Shown: positions 1-6,737 of the stretch, piece after piece
Layout: each line of letters starts with the position of its first letter
Position numbering within the stretch: the first letter of the stretch is position 1
NCBI GenBank assembly: GCA_019308985.1
Contig: JAFDHB010000133.1
Coordinates: forward strand, 1-9,773
From: Deltaproteobacteria bacterium
Lineage (GTDB): Bacteria > Desulfobacterota > DSM-4660 > Desulfatiglandales > HGW-15
Length of the DNA: 9,773 nucleotides
Direction of reading: 5' to 3'
Made by a program: the position numbers and the translations under genes
The notes under the pieces: model-generated
The model's input: only the letters and a program-made list of their open reading frames with translations
Told to the model about the DNA's origin: nothing
Databases searched by the model: none

Positions 1-71
1 GCCCCAACGATGTTCTTAGGTGCTCCTAGACCTCTGATTCAGCGCCACCAGTACCCATTAAACGGGGCAGG

Positions 72-114
72 GATGAAGCGCAACGCAGAAATTGGACTTT
101 TTACGAAGCCATCA
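72..114. repeat. Partial copy of a dispersed intergenic repeat (left edge)
   Basis: Bases 90-114 are identical over 25 bp to 9574-9598, with the core GGACTTTTTACGA. Just before it, GATGAAGCG (72-80) is the same nine bases that end the window (9765-9773). The two copies therefore look like one repeat family, and this copy would be its right-hand end. The hairpin that precedes GATGAAGCG at the right edge is absent here, so this copy is truncated or divergent. No coding function is visible. Confidence 0.7.
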
Positions 115-161
115 GTAATAAGAATTCTCTTTGTTGAGGTCGGAGCATAGAGAAAATCCCA

Positions 162-389
162 TTGTGTGTCAAGAGTAAATTGGCCACGAAATATGACGGT
201 TTTGGGTATGGTGAATATAAAATGACGGTGCGGGACCGCTTTGAAAGTATCGAAGATTTCGAAAATAGAATCCTTAGCTTTCAAACGCTTTATCAAGAAA
301 TTGCAAAGCCTTTCGAATGGAAGTTCACCCGAAAGGACCCGAAAAACTTACTAAATAATCTCGATGATAAGCAAAAAATCGCAGCATAA
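162..389 (+). pseudogene. C-terminal remnant of an IS630-type transposase
   Basis: The open frame reads through RDRFESIEDFENRILSF and then AKPFEWKFTRKD, the pattern typical of the last 50 or so residues of IS630/DDE_3 transposases (a helix followed by an 'AKPF-W-(F/Y)T' motif). Recognisable similarity begins near base 230. The first codons (TTG at 162) are only the open end of the frame, not a real start. The catalytic DDE residues and the N-terminal helix-turn-helix are missing. A +1 frame after the stop continues as YVTEFSAQSTK, which may be the frameshifted original tail. No terminal inverted repeats were found. Assignment rests on motif memory, so an unrelated small protein is possible but less likely. 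Confidence 0.55.
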
Positions 390-598
390 ATACGTCACCG
401 AATTTTCGGCCCAGAGCACTAAGCCCTTGAATTTTCAAACTCAATGAATCTTGGGCGATTAATGAGACACCACACCCCTGTTGCTAGTGGCAATGCCTGG
501 AAGGAATTGCATCCTGCCTTGAGAAAAGACCCCAAGGACCCCAACAGAAGGAACGCTCCTTTCCACAGGATAGGCAAAAAGATTGGGGCAACAGTCCA

Positions 599-1480
599 TT
601 ACACATCAGGGATATCAAATCCAAGGTGCCGGCCCAGCAGGCCGAATTGCCCATAGGCCATTTCTTCCCCGTATTGAACCCTGCATCCTTTTTTCGCGGC
701 CTCCCTCAGCCATGGCGTAACCTTGGGATTCGTTACGACATCCGCCACCATAGTCGAAGGAGAGAGGGTATCCACGGGAAAAGGCAACCGCCTGTCCTCA
801 TTCATGCCTATGGGGGTTGCATTGACTACCAGGTCGAACCCCTCCAGGCTGGACAGGTCGAAGGACACCCTGATTCGGGGATTCACCCTTTTCAACATTG
901 CCAGAAGGTATGAATGGCGGGTCTTCCTTATTTCCCGGATAACAATCTCTCTTGCCCCTGCCTCTGCAATTGCATGTGAGATTGCCGCACCTACGCCGCC
1001 GCCCCCTATGATTGCCGCCCTTTTACCTTTCATTGACAGGCCGTGTGACTTCAATGCCACCATGAATCCAAGGCCGTCGACCATGTCACCTATAAGATGC
1101 CCCTTTTCGACCCGGATGACATTTACCGCGGAAAGCTCCCTCGCACGCGCTGACAGCTCATCCACGTACCTTACGACTTGCTGCTTGTGAGGAATAGTCA
1201 CAATACACCCACCCAAGTTTTCCATGGCCCTCATGAGGGCGATGAATGACCTGACTTTACCCTTCGGGATATCCATTGCCACCATCACAGCATCTATGTT
1301 GTTCGTCGCGAAGTAGGTGTTGAAATACCCGGGCGATTTCACCTGTGTCACCGGGCTCCCGATCATGACAAAAACGGTGGTGGTACCGGTAGGTACAAGC
1401 CCTATTCCTTTTCCCTCTTCCATGGCTTCCACCAGGACAGCAGCAGTTGTGATCTTGAACTCAATGGCTATCGGCAGCAC
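599..1480 (-). CDS. Shikimate dehydrogenase family protein (AroE-like, divergent subgroup)
   Basis: Predicted NAD(P)-dependent oxidoreductase of the AroE family, which reduces 3-dehydroshikimate to shikimate in the cytoplasmic chorismate pathway. With the GTG at 1480 it has 293 residues. Family similarity begins around residue 30, so the ATG at 1423 (275 residues, nearer the usual AroE length) is equally likely; the GGAGG before the GTG leaves almost no spacing. The substrate domain shows QVKSP (46-50), TIPHK with the catalytic Lys99, AVN (Asn120), the second catalytic residue Asp135 in GDMVDG, and Gln278 in MAYGQ. The Rossmann loop is GGGGVG (159-164). Oddities: the usual Ser-Lys-Ser is Val-Lys-Ser, NTDG is MVDG, and the NRT motif that favours NADP is replaced by REI. 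Substrate and cofactor may therefore differ from classical AroE (quinate or other paralogues possible). It stands alone, with no other aro gene nearby. The 390-598 stretch beyond its stop holds no gene I can support. Confidence 0.8.
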   Translation of the reverse strand: MLPIAIEFKITTAAVLVEAMEEGKGIGLVPTGTTTVFVMIGSPVTQVKSPGYFNTYFATNNIDAVMVAMDIPKGKVRSFIALMRAMENLGGCIVTIPHKQQVVRYVDELSARARELSAVNVIRVEKGHLIGDMVDGLGFMVALKSHGLSMKGKRAAIIGGGGVGAAISHAIAEAGAREIVIREIRKTRHSYLLAMLKRVNPRIRVSFDLSSLEGFDLVVNATPIGMNEDRRLPFPVDTLSPSTMVADVVTNPKVTPWLREAAKKGCRVQYGEEMAYGQFGLLGRHLGFDIPDV

Positions 1481-1739
1481 TCCTCCATTTGATGGGACTC
1501 AAGCCACTGTATCCCACTCGAACCCCTTTACTCACTCTTTTCCCCAGCAGCCCGCCCTATTCTTCTTTATCGAACTTAGGAGCTTCACCCCAACGGGAAT
1601 GTTGGAATCATGGAACACTGGAAGAATGCACATTGGGGAGTTGGTAGGATGGGTTATAGGCAAAATCGAGTTGACAAACCCGAAGAAAGATGAGAAATTC
1701 CCATCAAATTTATCCATCCCGTAGAAGAGCAATTTGCTT

Positions 1740-1770
1740 CATTCCATTATTCCACCATTCCATTATTCCA
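1740..1770. repeat. Two exact copies of a 15-bp unit, period 16
   Basis: CATTCCATTATTCCA occurs at 1740-1754 and again at 1756-1770, separated by one C. The complementary-type motif (TGGAATCATGGAACACTGG) lies at 1603-1621, so the region has repeat arms in opposite orientations. It looks like a short intergenic microsatellite-type repeat, and no protein-binding role is evident. Confidence 0.75.
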
Positions 1771-1852
1771 TGTGTTAGGCAAAATTATCAAGCCTCAGTA
1801 AATATCTTCAATTTCAATAAGTCATACAATCTCCGAGGCCTATATTTAGTTA

Positions 1853-1882
1853 TTGAATTTCATCCATTTCTTGAGATATTAT
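1853..1882 (+). promoter_or_regulatory. Possible sigma70 promoter of hom
   Basis: TTGAAT (1853-1858), an 18-bp spacer and TATTAT (1877-1882) give a moderate match about 75 bases before the hom ATG. The surroundings are AT-rich, so a chance match is possible. No T-box or leader-peptide attenuator is evident in the leader. Confidence 0.35.
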
Positions 1883-1955
1883 TCGGTGCTTTGAGCCTGA
1901 GGGCGGTCTTGTTGCATCATGATACCTCAAATCCGAAACGATTGAGAGGTGAAAC

Positions 1956-3287
1956 ATGTCTGGGATTAATGTGGGGATCATTGGCTTCGGCACTGTAGGG
2001 GCCGGTACGGTCGAGGTCCTTCTCAAGAACAAGGACATCATCAGGGACAGGGCGGGTACGGAGATACGACTCAAAAAAATAGCGGATGTTGACATGGAGT
2101 CTGACCGGGGCATCCAGGTGGAAAAGGACATCCTGACCACAGATGCAATGGAAGTGGTCAACGACCCGGATATCCATATCGTTGTTGAACTCATCGGGGG
2201 CTTAGGAAGCGCAAAAGATTATATCCTCAAGGCGATGGAAAAGGGCAAGCACGTGGTCACCGCCAACAAGGCGCTTCTGGCTGAATTTGGCGGAGAGCTG
2301 TATGGGGCTGCTGAAAAGTTCAGTGTCAACCTCGCCTTCGAGGCTAGTGTCGGGGGGGGAATTCCGGTCATCCGCGCCCTGCGGGAAGGGCTTTCCGCCA
2401 ACAATATCATCAGCATCATGGGGATATTGAACGGGACGTCCAATTACATACTGTCGAGGATGACTGAAAAGAACCTATCCTACGGTGACGCCGTCAGTGA
2501 AGCTGTCAGGCTGGGTTATGCCGAAGACCCACCCACACTTGACGTAGACGGAACTGACGCCGCCCACAAGCTGGCAATCCTTATCTCCATTGCCTACGGT
2601 GCCACGGTGAACTTCAATCACATTTACAGGCAGGGAATCTCCGCGCTGAGACCGGAAGACATACGTTTTGCCCGAGAGTTTGGTTACTGCATAAAACTGC
2701 TTGCCATCACAAGATATCTGGGAGACAGGGTCGAAGCAAGGGTACACCCCACGATGGTCTCCCTGAACCATATCATGGCGAATGTGAAAGGTGCTTACAA
2801 CGCCATATACCTGGAGGGAGACTTTGTCGGCCCGAACCTTTACTATGGTTTGGGGGCAGGAAGGAAGCCGACCGGTAGTGCTGTGGTTTCCGATATCATT
2901 GATCTTGTCAGGAGGATAAACAAGGGCAATCATACCTTCTTCCACCCCCTTGCACACCTCCACCCCCAGAGGAAGGAGATCATGATACAGCCTATAGAGG
3001 AATTGGAATCCGCGTACTATTTCAGGTTCTCGGCCTTGGATAGGCCGGGGGTTCTGTCCAAGATAGCGGGGATACTGGGGGATCACCAGATAAGCATTGC
3101 TTCTGTTATCCAAAAGGGGAGACAAGTCAAGGGATCCGTACCGGTCGTCATGTTGACCCACGAGGCCAGGGAGAGTAATGTCTTGAAGGCCCTTTCCTTG
3201 ATAGACAAGCTTGATGTCCTCACGGATAAGACGATGATGATAAGGGTCGGAGGAGGGAAAGGACAAATCAGTGAAAATGGGTTGTAA
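1956..3287 (+). CDS. hom: Homoserine dehydrogenase with C-terminal ACT domain
   Basis: Reduces L-aspartate semialdehyde to homoserine with NAD(P)H, the branch step to threonine and methionine; cytoplasmic. The length, 443 residues, is normal for the monofunctional bacterial enzyme, with no aspartokinase part. The Rossmann motif GFGTVGAGT is at 10-18 and the catalytic NKA lysine is Lys105. GYAEDPP...DGTDAAHKL supplies Glu190, Asp201 and Lys205, with the same 11- and 4-residue spacings as the active-site residues of the yeast enzyme. Residues about 354-430 form an ACT domain (FRFSALDRPGVLSKIAGIL), consistent with feedback control by threonine. The ATG at 1956 follows GAGAGGTGAAAC, a good ribosome site. 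The gene overlaps the next one, so the two are translationally coupled and almost certainly one operon. Confidence 0.96.
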   Translation: MSGINVGIIGFGTVGAGTVEVLLKNKDIIRDRAGTEIRLKKIADVDMESDRGIQVEKDILTTDAMEVVNDPDIHIVVELIGGLGSAKDYILKAMEKGKHVVTANKALLAEFGGELYGAAEKFSVNLAFEASVGGGIPVIRALREGLSANNIISIMGILNGTSNYILSRMTEKNLSYGDAVSEAVRLGYAEDPPTLDVDGTDAAHKLAILISIAYGATVNFNHIYRQGISALRPEDIRFAREFGYCIKLLAITRYLGDRVEARVHPTMVSLNHIMANVKGAYNAIYLEGDFVGPNLYYGLGAGRKPTGSAVVSDIIDLVRRINKGNHTFFHPLAHLHPQRKEIMIQPIEELESAYYFRFSALDRPGVLSKIAGILGDHQISIASVIQKGRQVKGSVPVVMLTHEARESNVLKALSLIDKLDVLTDKTMMIRVGGGKGQISENGL

Positions 3288-4494
3288 CAGCAGAAAATAC
3301 GTCCTTGTCGTGGGTGACGGAATGGCCGATTATCCGGTCGAGGAATTAGGTGGAAAAACTCCTCTTGAGGCGGCAAATACTCCCCTCATGGACCTGATCG
3401 CCTCTGGTCGGATCGGCCTGGTGCGCACCATCCCTCAAGGGCTGGAACCCGGCAGCGACATCGCTAATCTATCACTGCTTGGCTATGATCCGGCAAAATA
3501 CCACACTGGACGAGCACCACTCGAGGCCGCCGCCATGGGAATAGAGCTCAAGCCCAACGAGGTGGCTTTCCGGGTAAACCTGGTTACTCTAAAGTGGAAC
3601 TCTTCAAGTGAAATCATCATGGTGAGTCACAACTCAGGGAATATCCCGACTCCCGAAGGATCAAAGATCATTGAGACCATTAGGGACAGGATCGACAACC
3701 CTCGCATAAGGCTTTACCCCGGAGTCTCTTTCCGTCACCTCCTCGTCTGGGAAGATGGGCCCGAGTCTGCCCTTACACTGCCTCCTCACGACTATCTGGG
3801 GAAAAACGTTGCATCCTACTTGAATTCCGAAGCCCCCGGCCCCATAACCGAATTCATAAGGGCCTCCTGGACCCTGCTCAGGGACCACCCCGTAAATATC
3901 AAGAGAAGGAAAGAAGGCAACCTGGAGGCCAATTCCCTGTGGCCCTGGGGTCAGGGGAAGACTCCCAGTCTACCCCGATTCAAGGACATCTACGGCCTTC
4001 AAGGTGGTGTCATATCTGCGGTCGATCTTATACACGGAATAGGGGCCTACGCCGGCTTTGAACCAATCCCTGTAGAGGGCGCGACCGGATACCTGGACAC
4101 AAACTATGCCGGAAAGGCCAGGGAGGCATTAAAGGCCCTCAAGGACCTTGATTTTGTATTACTTCACGTTGAGGCGCCGGACGAGGCGAGTCACAACGGG
4201 AACCTCCGAGAAAAGATCCAGGCGATCGAGGATATCGACAAGAAGGTGTTGACCCCCCTGCTGGACGGGTTGAATTCCCTTGAGGATTACCGGATCATGA
4301 TTGTCAGTGATCACCTGACACCCATGGTAAAGAGGACCCATTCCCCTGAGCCCACTCCTTTTGCCTGGGCAAGAAAGGGGGATATCGAGAAAAATGCCAT
4401 GATCCGCTCATTTTCAGAGGAAAATGCCAAGAAGAGCAAACTGCACTATGAAAACGGTCGTCAGCTCCTGGAATCTTTCCTGTCAGAAGGTTGA
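3271..4494 (+). CDS. apgM: ApgM-family protein, probable homoserine kinase (annotated as cofactor-independent phosphoglycerate mutase)
   Basis: An alkaline-phosphatase-superfamily protein of 407 residues, the length of archaeal-type phosphoglycerate mutase. The metal and phosphate machinery is visible: Asp16 in GDGMAD, the nucleophile Ser62 in PGSDIANLSLLGYDP, Asp304 and His308 in EAPDEASH, Asp347-His348 in VSDH, and His357 in THSPEPTPF. From memory, a subfamily model (TIGR02535) proposes homoserine kinase activity for bacterial members encoded beside threonine genes. Here the gene overlaps hom by 17 bp, which fits that role: homoserine made by Hom would be phosphorylated at once. Glycolytic mutase activity remains possible. 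The GTG at 3271 is preferred because AAAGGA (3258-3263) lies 7 bases upstream; the ATG at 3277 is the alternative. No GHMK-type ThrB is in the window. Confidence 0.9.
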   Translation: MKMGCNSRKYVLVVGDGMADYPVEELGGKTPLEAANTPLMDLIASGRIGLVRTIPQGLEPGSDIANLSLLGYDPAKYHTGRAPLEAAAMGIELKPNEVAFRVNLVTLKWNSSSEIIMVSHNSGNIPTPEGSKIIETIRDRIDNPRIRLYPGVSFRHLLVWEDGPESALTLPPHDYLGKNVASYLNSEAPGPITEFIRASWTLLRDHPVNIKRRKEGNLEANSLWPWGQGKTPSLPRFKDIYGLQGGVISAVDLIHGIGAYAGFEPIPVEGATGYLDTNYAGKAREALKALKDLDFVLLHVEAPDEASHNGNLREKIQAIEDIDKKVLTPLLDGLNSLEDYRIMIVSDHLTPMVKRTHSPEPTPFAWARKGDIEKNAMIRSFSEENAKKSKLHYENGRQLLESFLSEG

Positions 4495-4512
4495 TGACGG
4501 TATTCCTGTTGA

Positions 4513-4697
4513 TCCCGAATTTCGCAAGGCTCTTAGGTAGGGGATCGTTTACGATCCCAAATTCTTCATAATATTGGCTACTTGTAGGCCTAAATGCTCC
4601 CCTACCCTTGAAAATCAATTCACTAAAAAGGTGAATAGGAAAGATCAAAAAGGGTTTGCAATTCTGGGTTTTGCCCCAACCCTTGCGAAATTCGGGA
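4513..4697. mobile_element. MITE-like element with 17-bp terminal inverted repeats
   Basis: TCCCGAATTTCGCAAGG (4513-4529) is matched perfectly, in inverted orientation, by CCTTGCGAAATTCGGGA (4681-4697). Both ends are flanked by TTGA (4509-4512 and 4698-4701), as expected of a 4-bp target duplication. The 185-bp body has no coding frame. It holds nested hairpins: GGGATCGT/ACGATCCC at 4541-4558, GGTAGGGGA (4536-4544) opposed to TCCCCTACC (4598-4606), and ATTCAC/GTGAAT at 4618-4636. The size, the lack of a transposase and the palindromic folding fit a non-autonomous miniature element. The mobilising family cannot be told from this sequence. Confidence 0.65.
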
Positions 4698-4791
4698 TTG
4701 ATTCAACTCAACCTGTTGTGGTAAAGAATCTGGGTGCATGTATCCGGTGCATTCAGGTTGCATTCAATCTCACTTGGAGGAGCTTAAGAAC

Positions 4792-5472
4792 ATGAACATT
4801 ATCCTATTCGGACCAAACGGAAGCGGCAAAGGAACGCAGGGAACCATAATAAAGGAAAAATATCGTATCCCGCATATTGAAACCGGGGTCATTTTCAGGG
4901 ACAATATTTCGAGGGGTACGGATCTGGGGAGAAGGGCCAAGGAGTACATAGATCGAGGCGACCTGGTTCCGGACAGCATCACGGTCCCCATGATTCTCGC
5001 CCGACTCAAAGAGGATGACTGCAAAAACGGTTGGCTCTTGGACGGATTCCCCAGGAACCTGACCCAGGCCCAGGAACTGGACAAGGCACTAAAGGCCGAA
5101 GGCATTGATCTTGATATAGTGATCGAAATCATTCTGGACAGGGAGATAGCGAAAAAACGCATTATGGGCCGCAGACTCTGCGTCAATGACAACAATCATC
5201 CCAATAACATATATATCGATGCCATCAAGCCGGATGGGGACAAGTGCAGGATTTGCGGAGGAGAGCTCAAGACCAGGTCTGACGACCAGGACGAGGACGC
5301 TATAGACAAGAGACACAACATATATTACGACGCCAAAAACGGTACGATGGCAGCCATAAACTATTTCAAGGAACTTTCGAAACAAAACGGCGGGAAGCCG
5401 AGGATCATAGAGATCGACGGCAGACCCGGAGTCAAGGAAGTAACCGGGGAACTGGTAGAAAAACTGGGCTGA
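4792..5472 (+). CDS. adk: Adenylate kinase with metal-binding LID
   Basis: Converts ATP plus AMP to two ADP in the cytoplasm. It has 226 residues, the usual long-form size. The P-loop GPNGSGKGTQ is at 7-16, the AMP site shows DGFPRN (84-89), and the LID arginines lie in MGRR (125-128) and around TRSDDQDE. The LID carries Cys130, His136, Cys152 and Cys155, that is C-x5-H-x15-C-x2-C. This is the spacing reported for Desulfovibrio gigas adenylate kinase, where it binds Zn, Co or Fe, unlike the usual four-Cys LID. The ATG at 4792 is chosen because GGAGGAG (4776-4782) lies 9 bases upstream and the protein then begins MNIILFGPNG; an in-frame GTG-type extension to 4738 adds 18 residues without family character. 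It is separated from the ApgM-like gene by the MITE and ends 47 bp from a convergent gene. Confidence 0.96.
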   Translation: MNIILFGPNGSGKGTQGTIIKEKYRIPHIETGVIFRDNISRGTDLGRRAKEYIDRGDLVPDSITVPMILARLKEDDCKNGWLLDGFPRNLTQAQELDKALKAEGIDLDIVIEIILDREIAKKRIMGRRLCVNDNNHPNNIYIDAIKPDGDKCRICGGELKTRSDDQDEDAIDKRHNIYYDAKNGTMAAINYFKELSKQNGGKPRIIEIDGRPGVKEVTGELVEKLG

Positions 5473-5519
5473 AGGCCCCTGTGTTTCCTGCCGAGGCGAT
5501 GGAGAATTAACCAAAGGTC

Positions 5520-6218
5520 TCAAAGGGTCTTGATGAATGCTGTCAAGGCCCTCATCTCTTCCTGGGTGAAATTCTTGAAAGGGGGCATAACGTTGACAGG
5601 ATCCATGATCTGCCTTCTGACATTTTCCGCGGTAGCGGGCCTGCCACTGCTGGGCAATCTCTCTCCCTTGAACACCCCGTAGAGCCCAGGACCTATCTTG
5701 GTATCCCTCTTATCCGTGAAGTGGCAATCTGCACAATGCCTTCGAAAGATGGCAGCACCCCTTTCAACCATTTCCCCACCTGCATCCTGCCTGGCCACAG
5801 GAGGCGGCCCGCTCCCCCGCATAGCGAAATAGTACCCGGCAGAAGTGGCTGTCGTCCCCAAGGCCAGCATAACGACCGCTATACCCAGGATCGGGACCAT
5901 AGAGAAGAATCGCCTGTAGAACTTGATGATTAGGATCTTGAGGACCAGGAACAAAAATACCCCAACTGCCAAGACCCCGTGTAAAGCTGCCCTTGGCGAC
6001 AATTCCTGGCCCGACCCCCTCATTATTTTGAGGCAGTAATAGGAGACGATCAAGAAGAGCACAAAGGAGATATACCCGTTGATCCTGTGAACCAGGCGCA
6101 GAATTTGCGGCTCGAACCTCTTTTCCTTTTTTCCGAGTAATTCAAAGGCCGTTAGGAAGCCCAGGAGGACGAAGCCGATCCAGGCCAGGGATAGGATGGA
6201 TTTTACCCAGAGGGTCAT
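5520..6218 (-). CDS. Four-helix membrane protein with C-terminal cytochrome c domain
   Basis: A 232-residue membrane-anchored c-type cytochrome. Four hydrophobic segments lie at roughly 7-27, 46-66, 78-98 and 108-132. A proline-rich linker (136-142) follows, then a class I cytochrome c domain with the haem site CADCH (162-166) and a likely axial Met211 in NVMPPF. This domain should face the periplasm. His44 (HRINGY) at the start of helix 2 and His80 at the start of helix 3 could bind a b-type haem, as in small cytochrome b-like membrane domains, but that is inference. It probably passes electrons between the quinone pool and periplasmic partners; the partner is unknown. The ATG at 6218 has GGGGAAG just upstream. 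The PilZ gene lies 66 bp upstream on the same strand and may be cotranscribed. Confidence 0.85.
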   Translation of the reverse strand: MTLWVKSILSLAWIGFVLLGFLTAFELLGKKEKRFEPQILRLVHRINGYISFVLFLIVSYYCLKIMRGSGQELSPRAALHGVLAVGVFLFLVLKILIIKFYRRFFSMVPILGIAVVMLALGTTATSAGYYFAMRGSGPPPVARQDAGGEMVERGAAIFRRHCADCHFTDKRDTKIGPGLYGVFKGERLPSSGRPATAENVRRQIMDPVNVMPPFKNFTQEEMRALTAFIKTL

Positions 6219-6284
6219 TGTCTTCCCCTTCGCCCTTTCATTTACCCCTATTGAATTGTTTTGACCCGGTGGACTCTGGCCGGC

Positions 6285-6623
6285 TTACGAGGTCTCTGAT
6301 ATCAGGGCATCTATCACTTCGTGATACTCCTCGGTTATCTCTATCAGGCATATACCGATGCCAAAGGTGGAATCGTTCTCTCCCATTCCGTAGAACTCTG
6401 ACCAGACCACCTTACCAACGGCTCCAACGGCCTCCCTATCCGGTGGCATGATTGAAATCCGGTATGTCTCATAGAGCAGGAGCGGCTCCTCGCAACGAAT
6501 GAACAAGCCTTCTTGCGAGATGTTCTCTGTCACCCCTTCTATGGTCCCATGATCCGCGAGGATATTGATGGGCCATTTCACCTGTCTTCTCGGCTGTTTT
6601 CTGCGCTCGATCCTCTCAGACAA
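6285..6623 (-). CDS. PilZ domain protein (predicted c-di-GMP receptor)
   Basis: A single-domain PilZ protein of 112 residues. The two c-di-GMP motifs are present: RRKQPRR (7-13), matching RRxxxR, and NISQEG (34-39), matching (D/N)xSxxG. The beta-barrel continues through GIGICLIEI (88-96). Such proteins bind c-di-GMP and then alter motility, exopolysaccharide or enzyme partners; nothing here names the partner. The start is a TTG at 6623, supported by GGAGA seven bases upstream, with no better ATG. A near-consensus promoter sits about 60 bases upstream. The downstream neighbour is the membrane cytochrome, so electron transfer could be under c-di-GMP influence, but co-regulation is only inferred from orientation and spacing. 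Confidence 0.88.
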   Translation of the reverse strand: MSERIERRKQPRRQVKWPINILADHGTIEGVTENISQEGLFIRCEEPLLLYETYRISIMPPDREAVGAVGKVVWSEFYGMGENDSTFGIGICLIEITEEYHEVIDALISETS

Positions 6624-6680
6624 AGGGCAATCTCCGTATCCGAGCTTGTTATATAAAAACTAATTTATTTTAATAAAGGA

Positions 6681-6709
6681 AGAATAGTAAAAAATTGCTT
6701 CTTTGTCAA
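6681..6709 (-). promoter_or_regulatory. Sigma70-type promoter of the PilZ/cytochrome pair
   Basis: Reading the minus strand, TTGACA (6709-6704), a 17-bp spacer and TATTCT (6686-6681) are near consensus. Transcription would begin near 6674, about 50 bases before the TTG start. Its -35 box overlaps that of a promoter on the opposite strand. Confidence 0.65.
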
Positions 6710-6731
6710 GAGTTTATGTTTAGCATATAAT
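6703..6731 (+). promoter_or_regulatory. Sigma70-type promoter pointing into non-coding DNA
   Basis: TTGTCA (6703-6708), a 17-bp spacer and a perfect TATAAT (6726-6731) lie on the plus strand. The start would be near 6738. No protein frame follows for almost 600 bases, and the only gene before selA (tRNA-His) is on the other strand. The likely product is therefore a non-coding RNA. AT-richness raises the chance of a false match. Confidence 0.5.
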
Positions 6732-6737
6732 ATTTAT

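Larger units (their letters stand above)
1481..1955. other. Divergent intergenic region between the AroE-like gene and hom
   Basis: This 475-bp gap holds no convincing gene. Short open frames exist on both strands but have low-complexity or repeat-derived translations and no ribosome site. The part at 1595-1628 is built of irregular GGAAT/TGGAA repeats, and 1740-1770 carries a related motif in the opposite orientation. The right end (1800-1955) is AT-rich and should contain the hom promoter. A weak 5-bp stem (CTCAA 1926-1930 with TTGAG 1942-1946) overlaps the hom ribosome site, which is too little to claim control of translation. Confidence 0.6.

Noticed and set aside
444..656. 70-residue open frame on the plus strand
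   Set aside because: It has no ribosome site, its end overlaps the AroE-like gene, and its composition does not look like a folded protein.
723..1190. 155-residue open frame on the plus strand
   Set aside because: It is a shadow of the AroE-like gene on the opposite strand, whose catalytic motifs are clear.
1317..1732. Overlapping small frames on both strands upstream of the AroE-like gene
   Set aside because: They are partly antisense to a real gene and partly made of repeat sequence; no start signals.
2475..3266. 263-residue open frame on the minus strand inside hom
   Set aside because: It lies fully antisense to a well-supported homoserine dehydrogenase and shows no family motif.
5473..5519. 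Shared bidirectional terminator between adk and the cytochrome gene
   Set aside because: The 47-bp convergent gap has no stable stem with a T-run in either direction.
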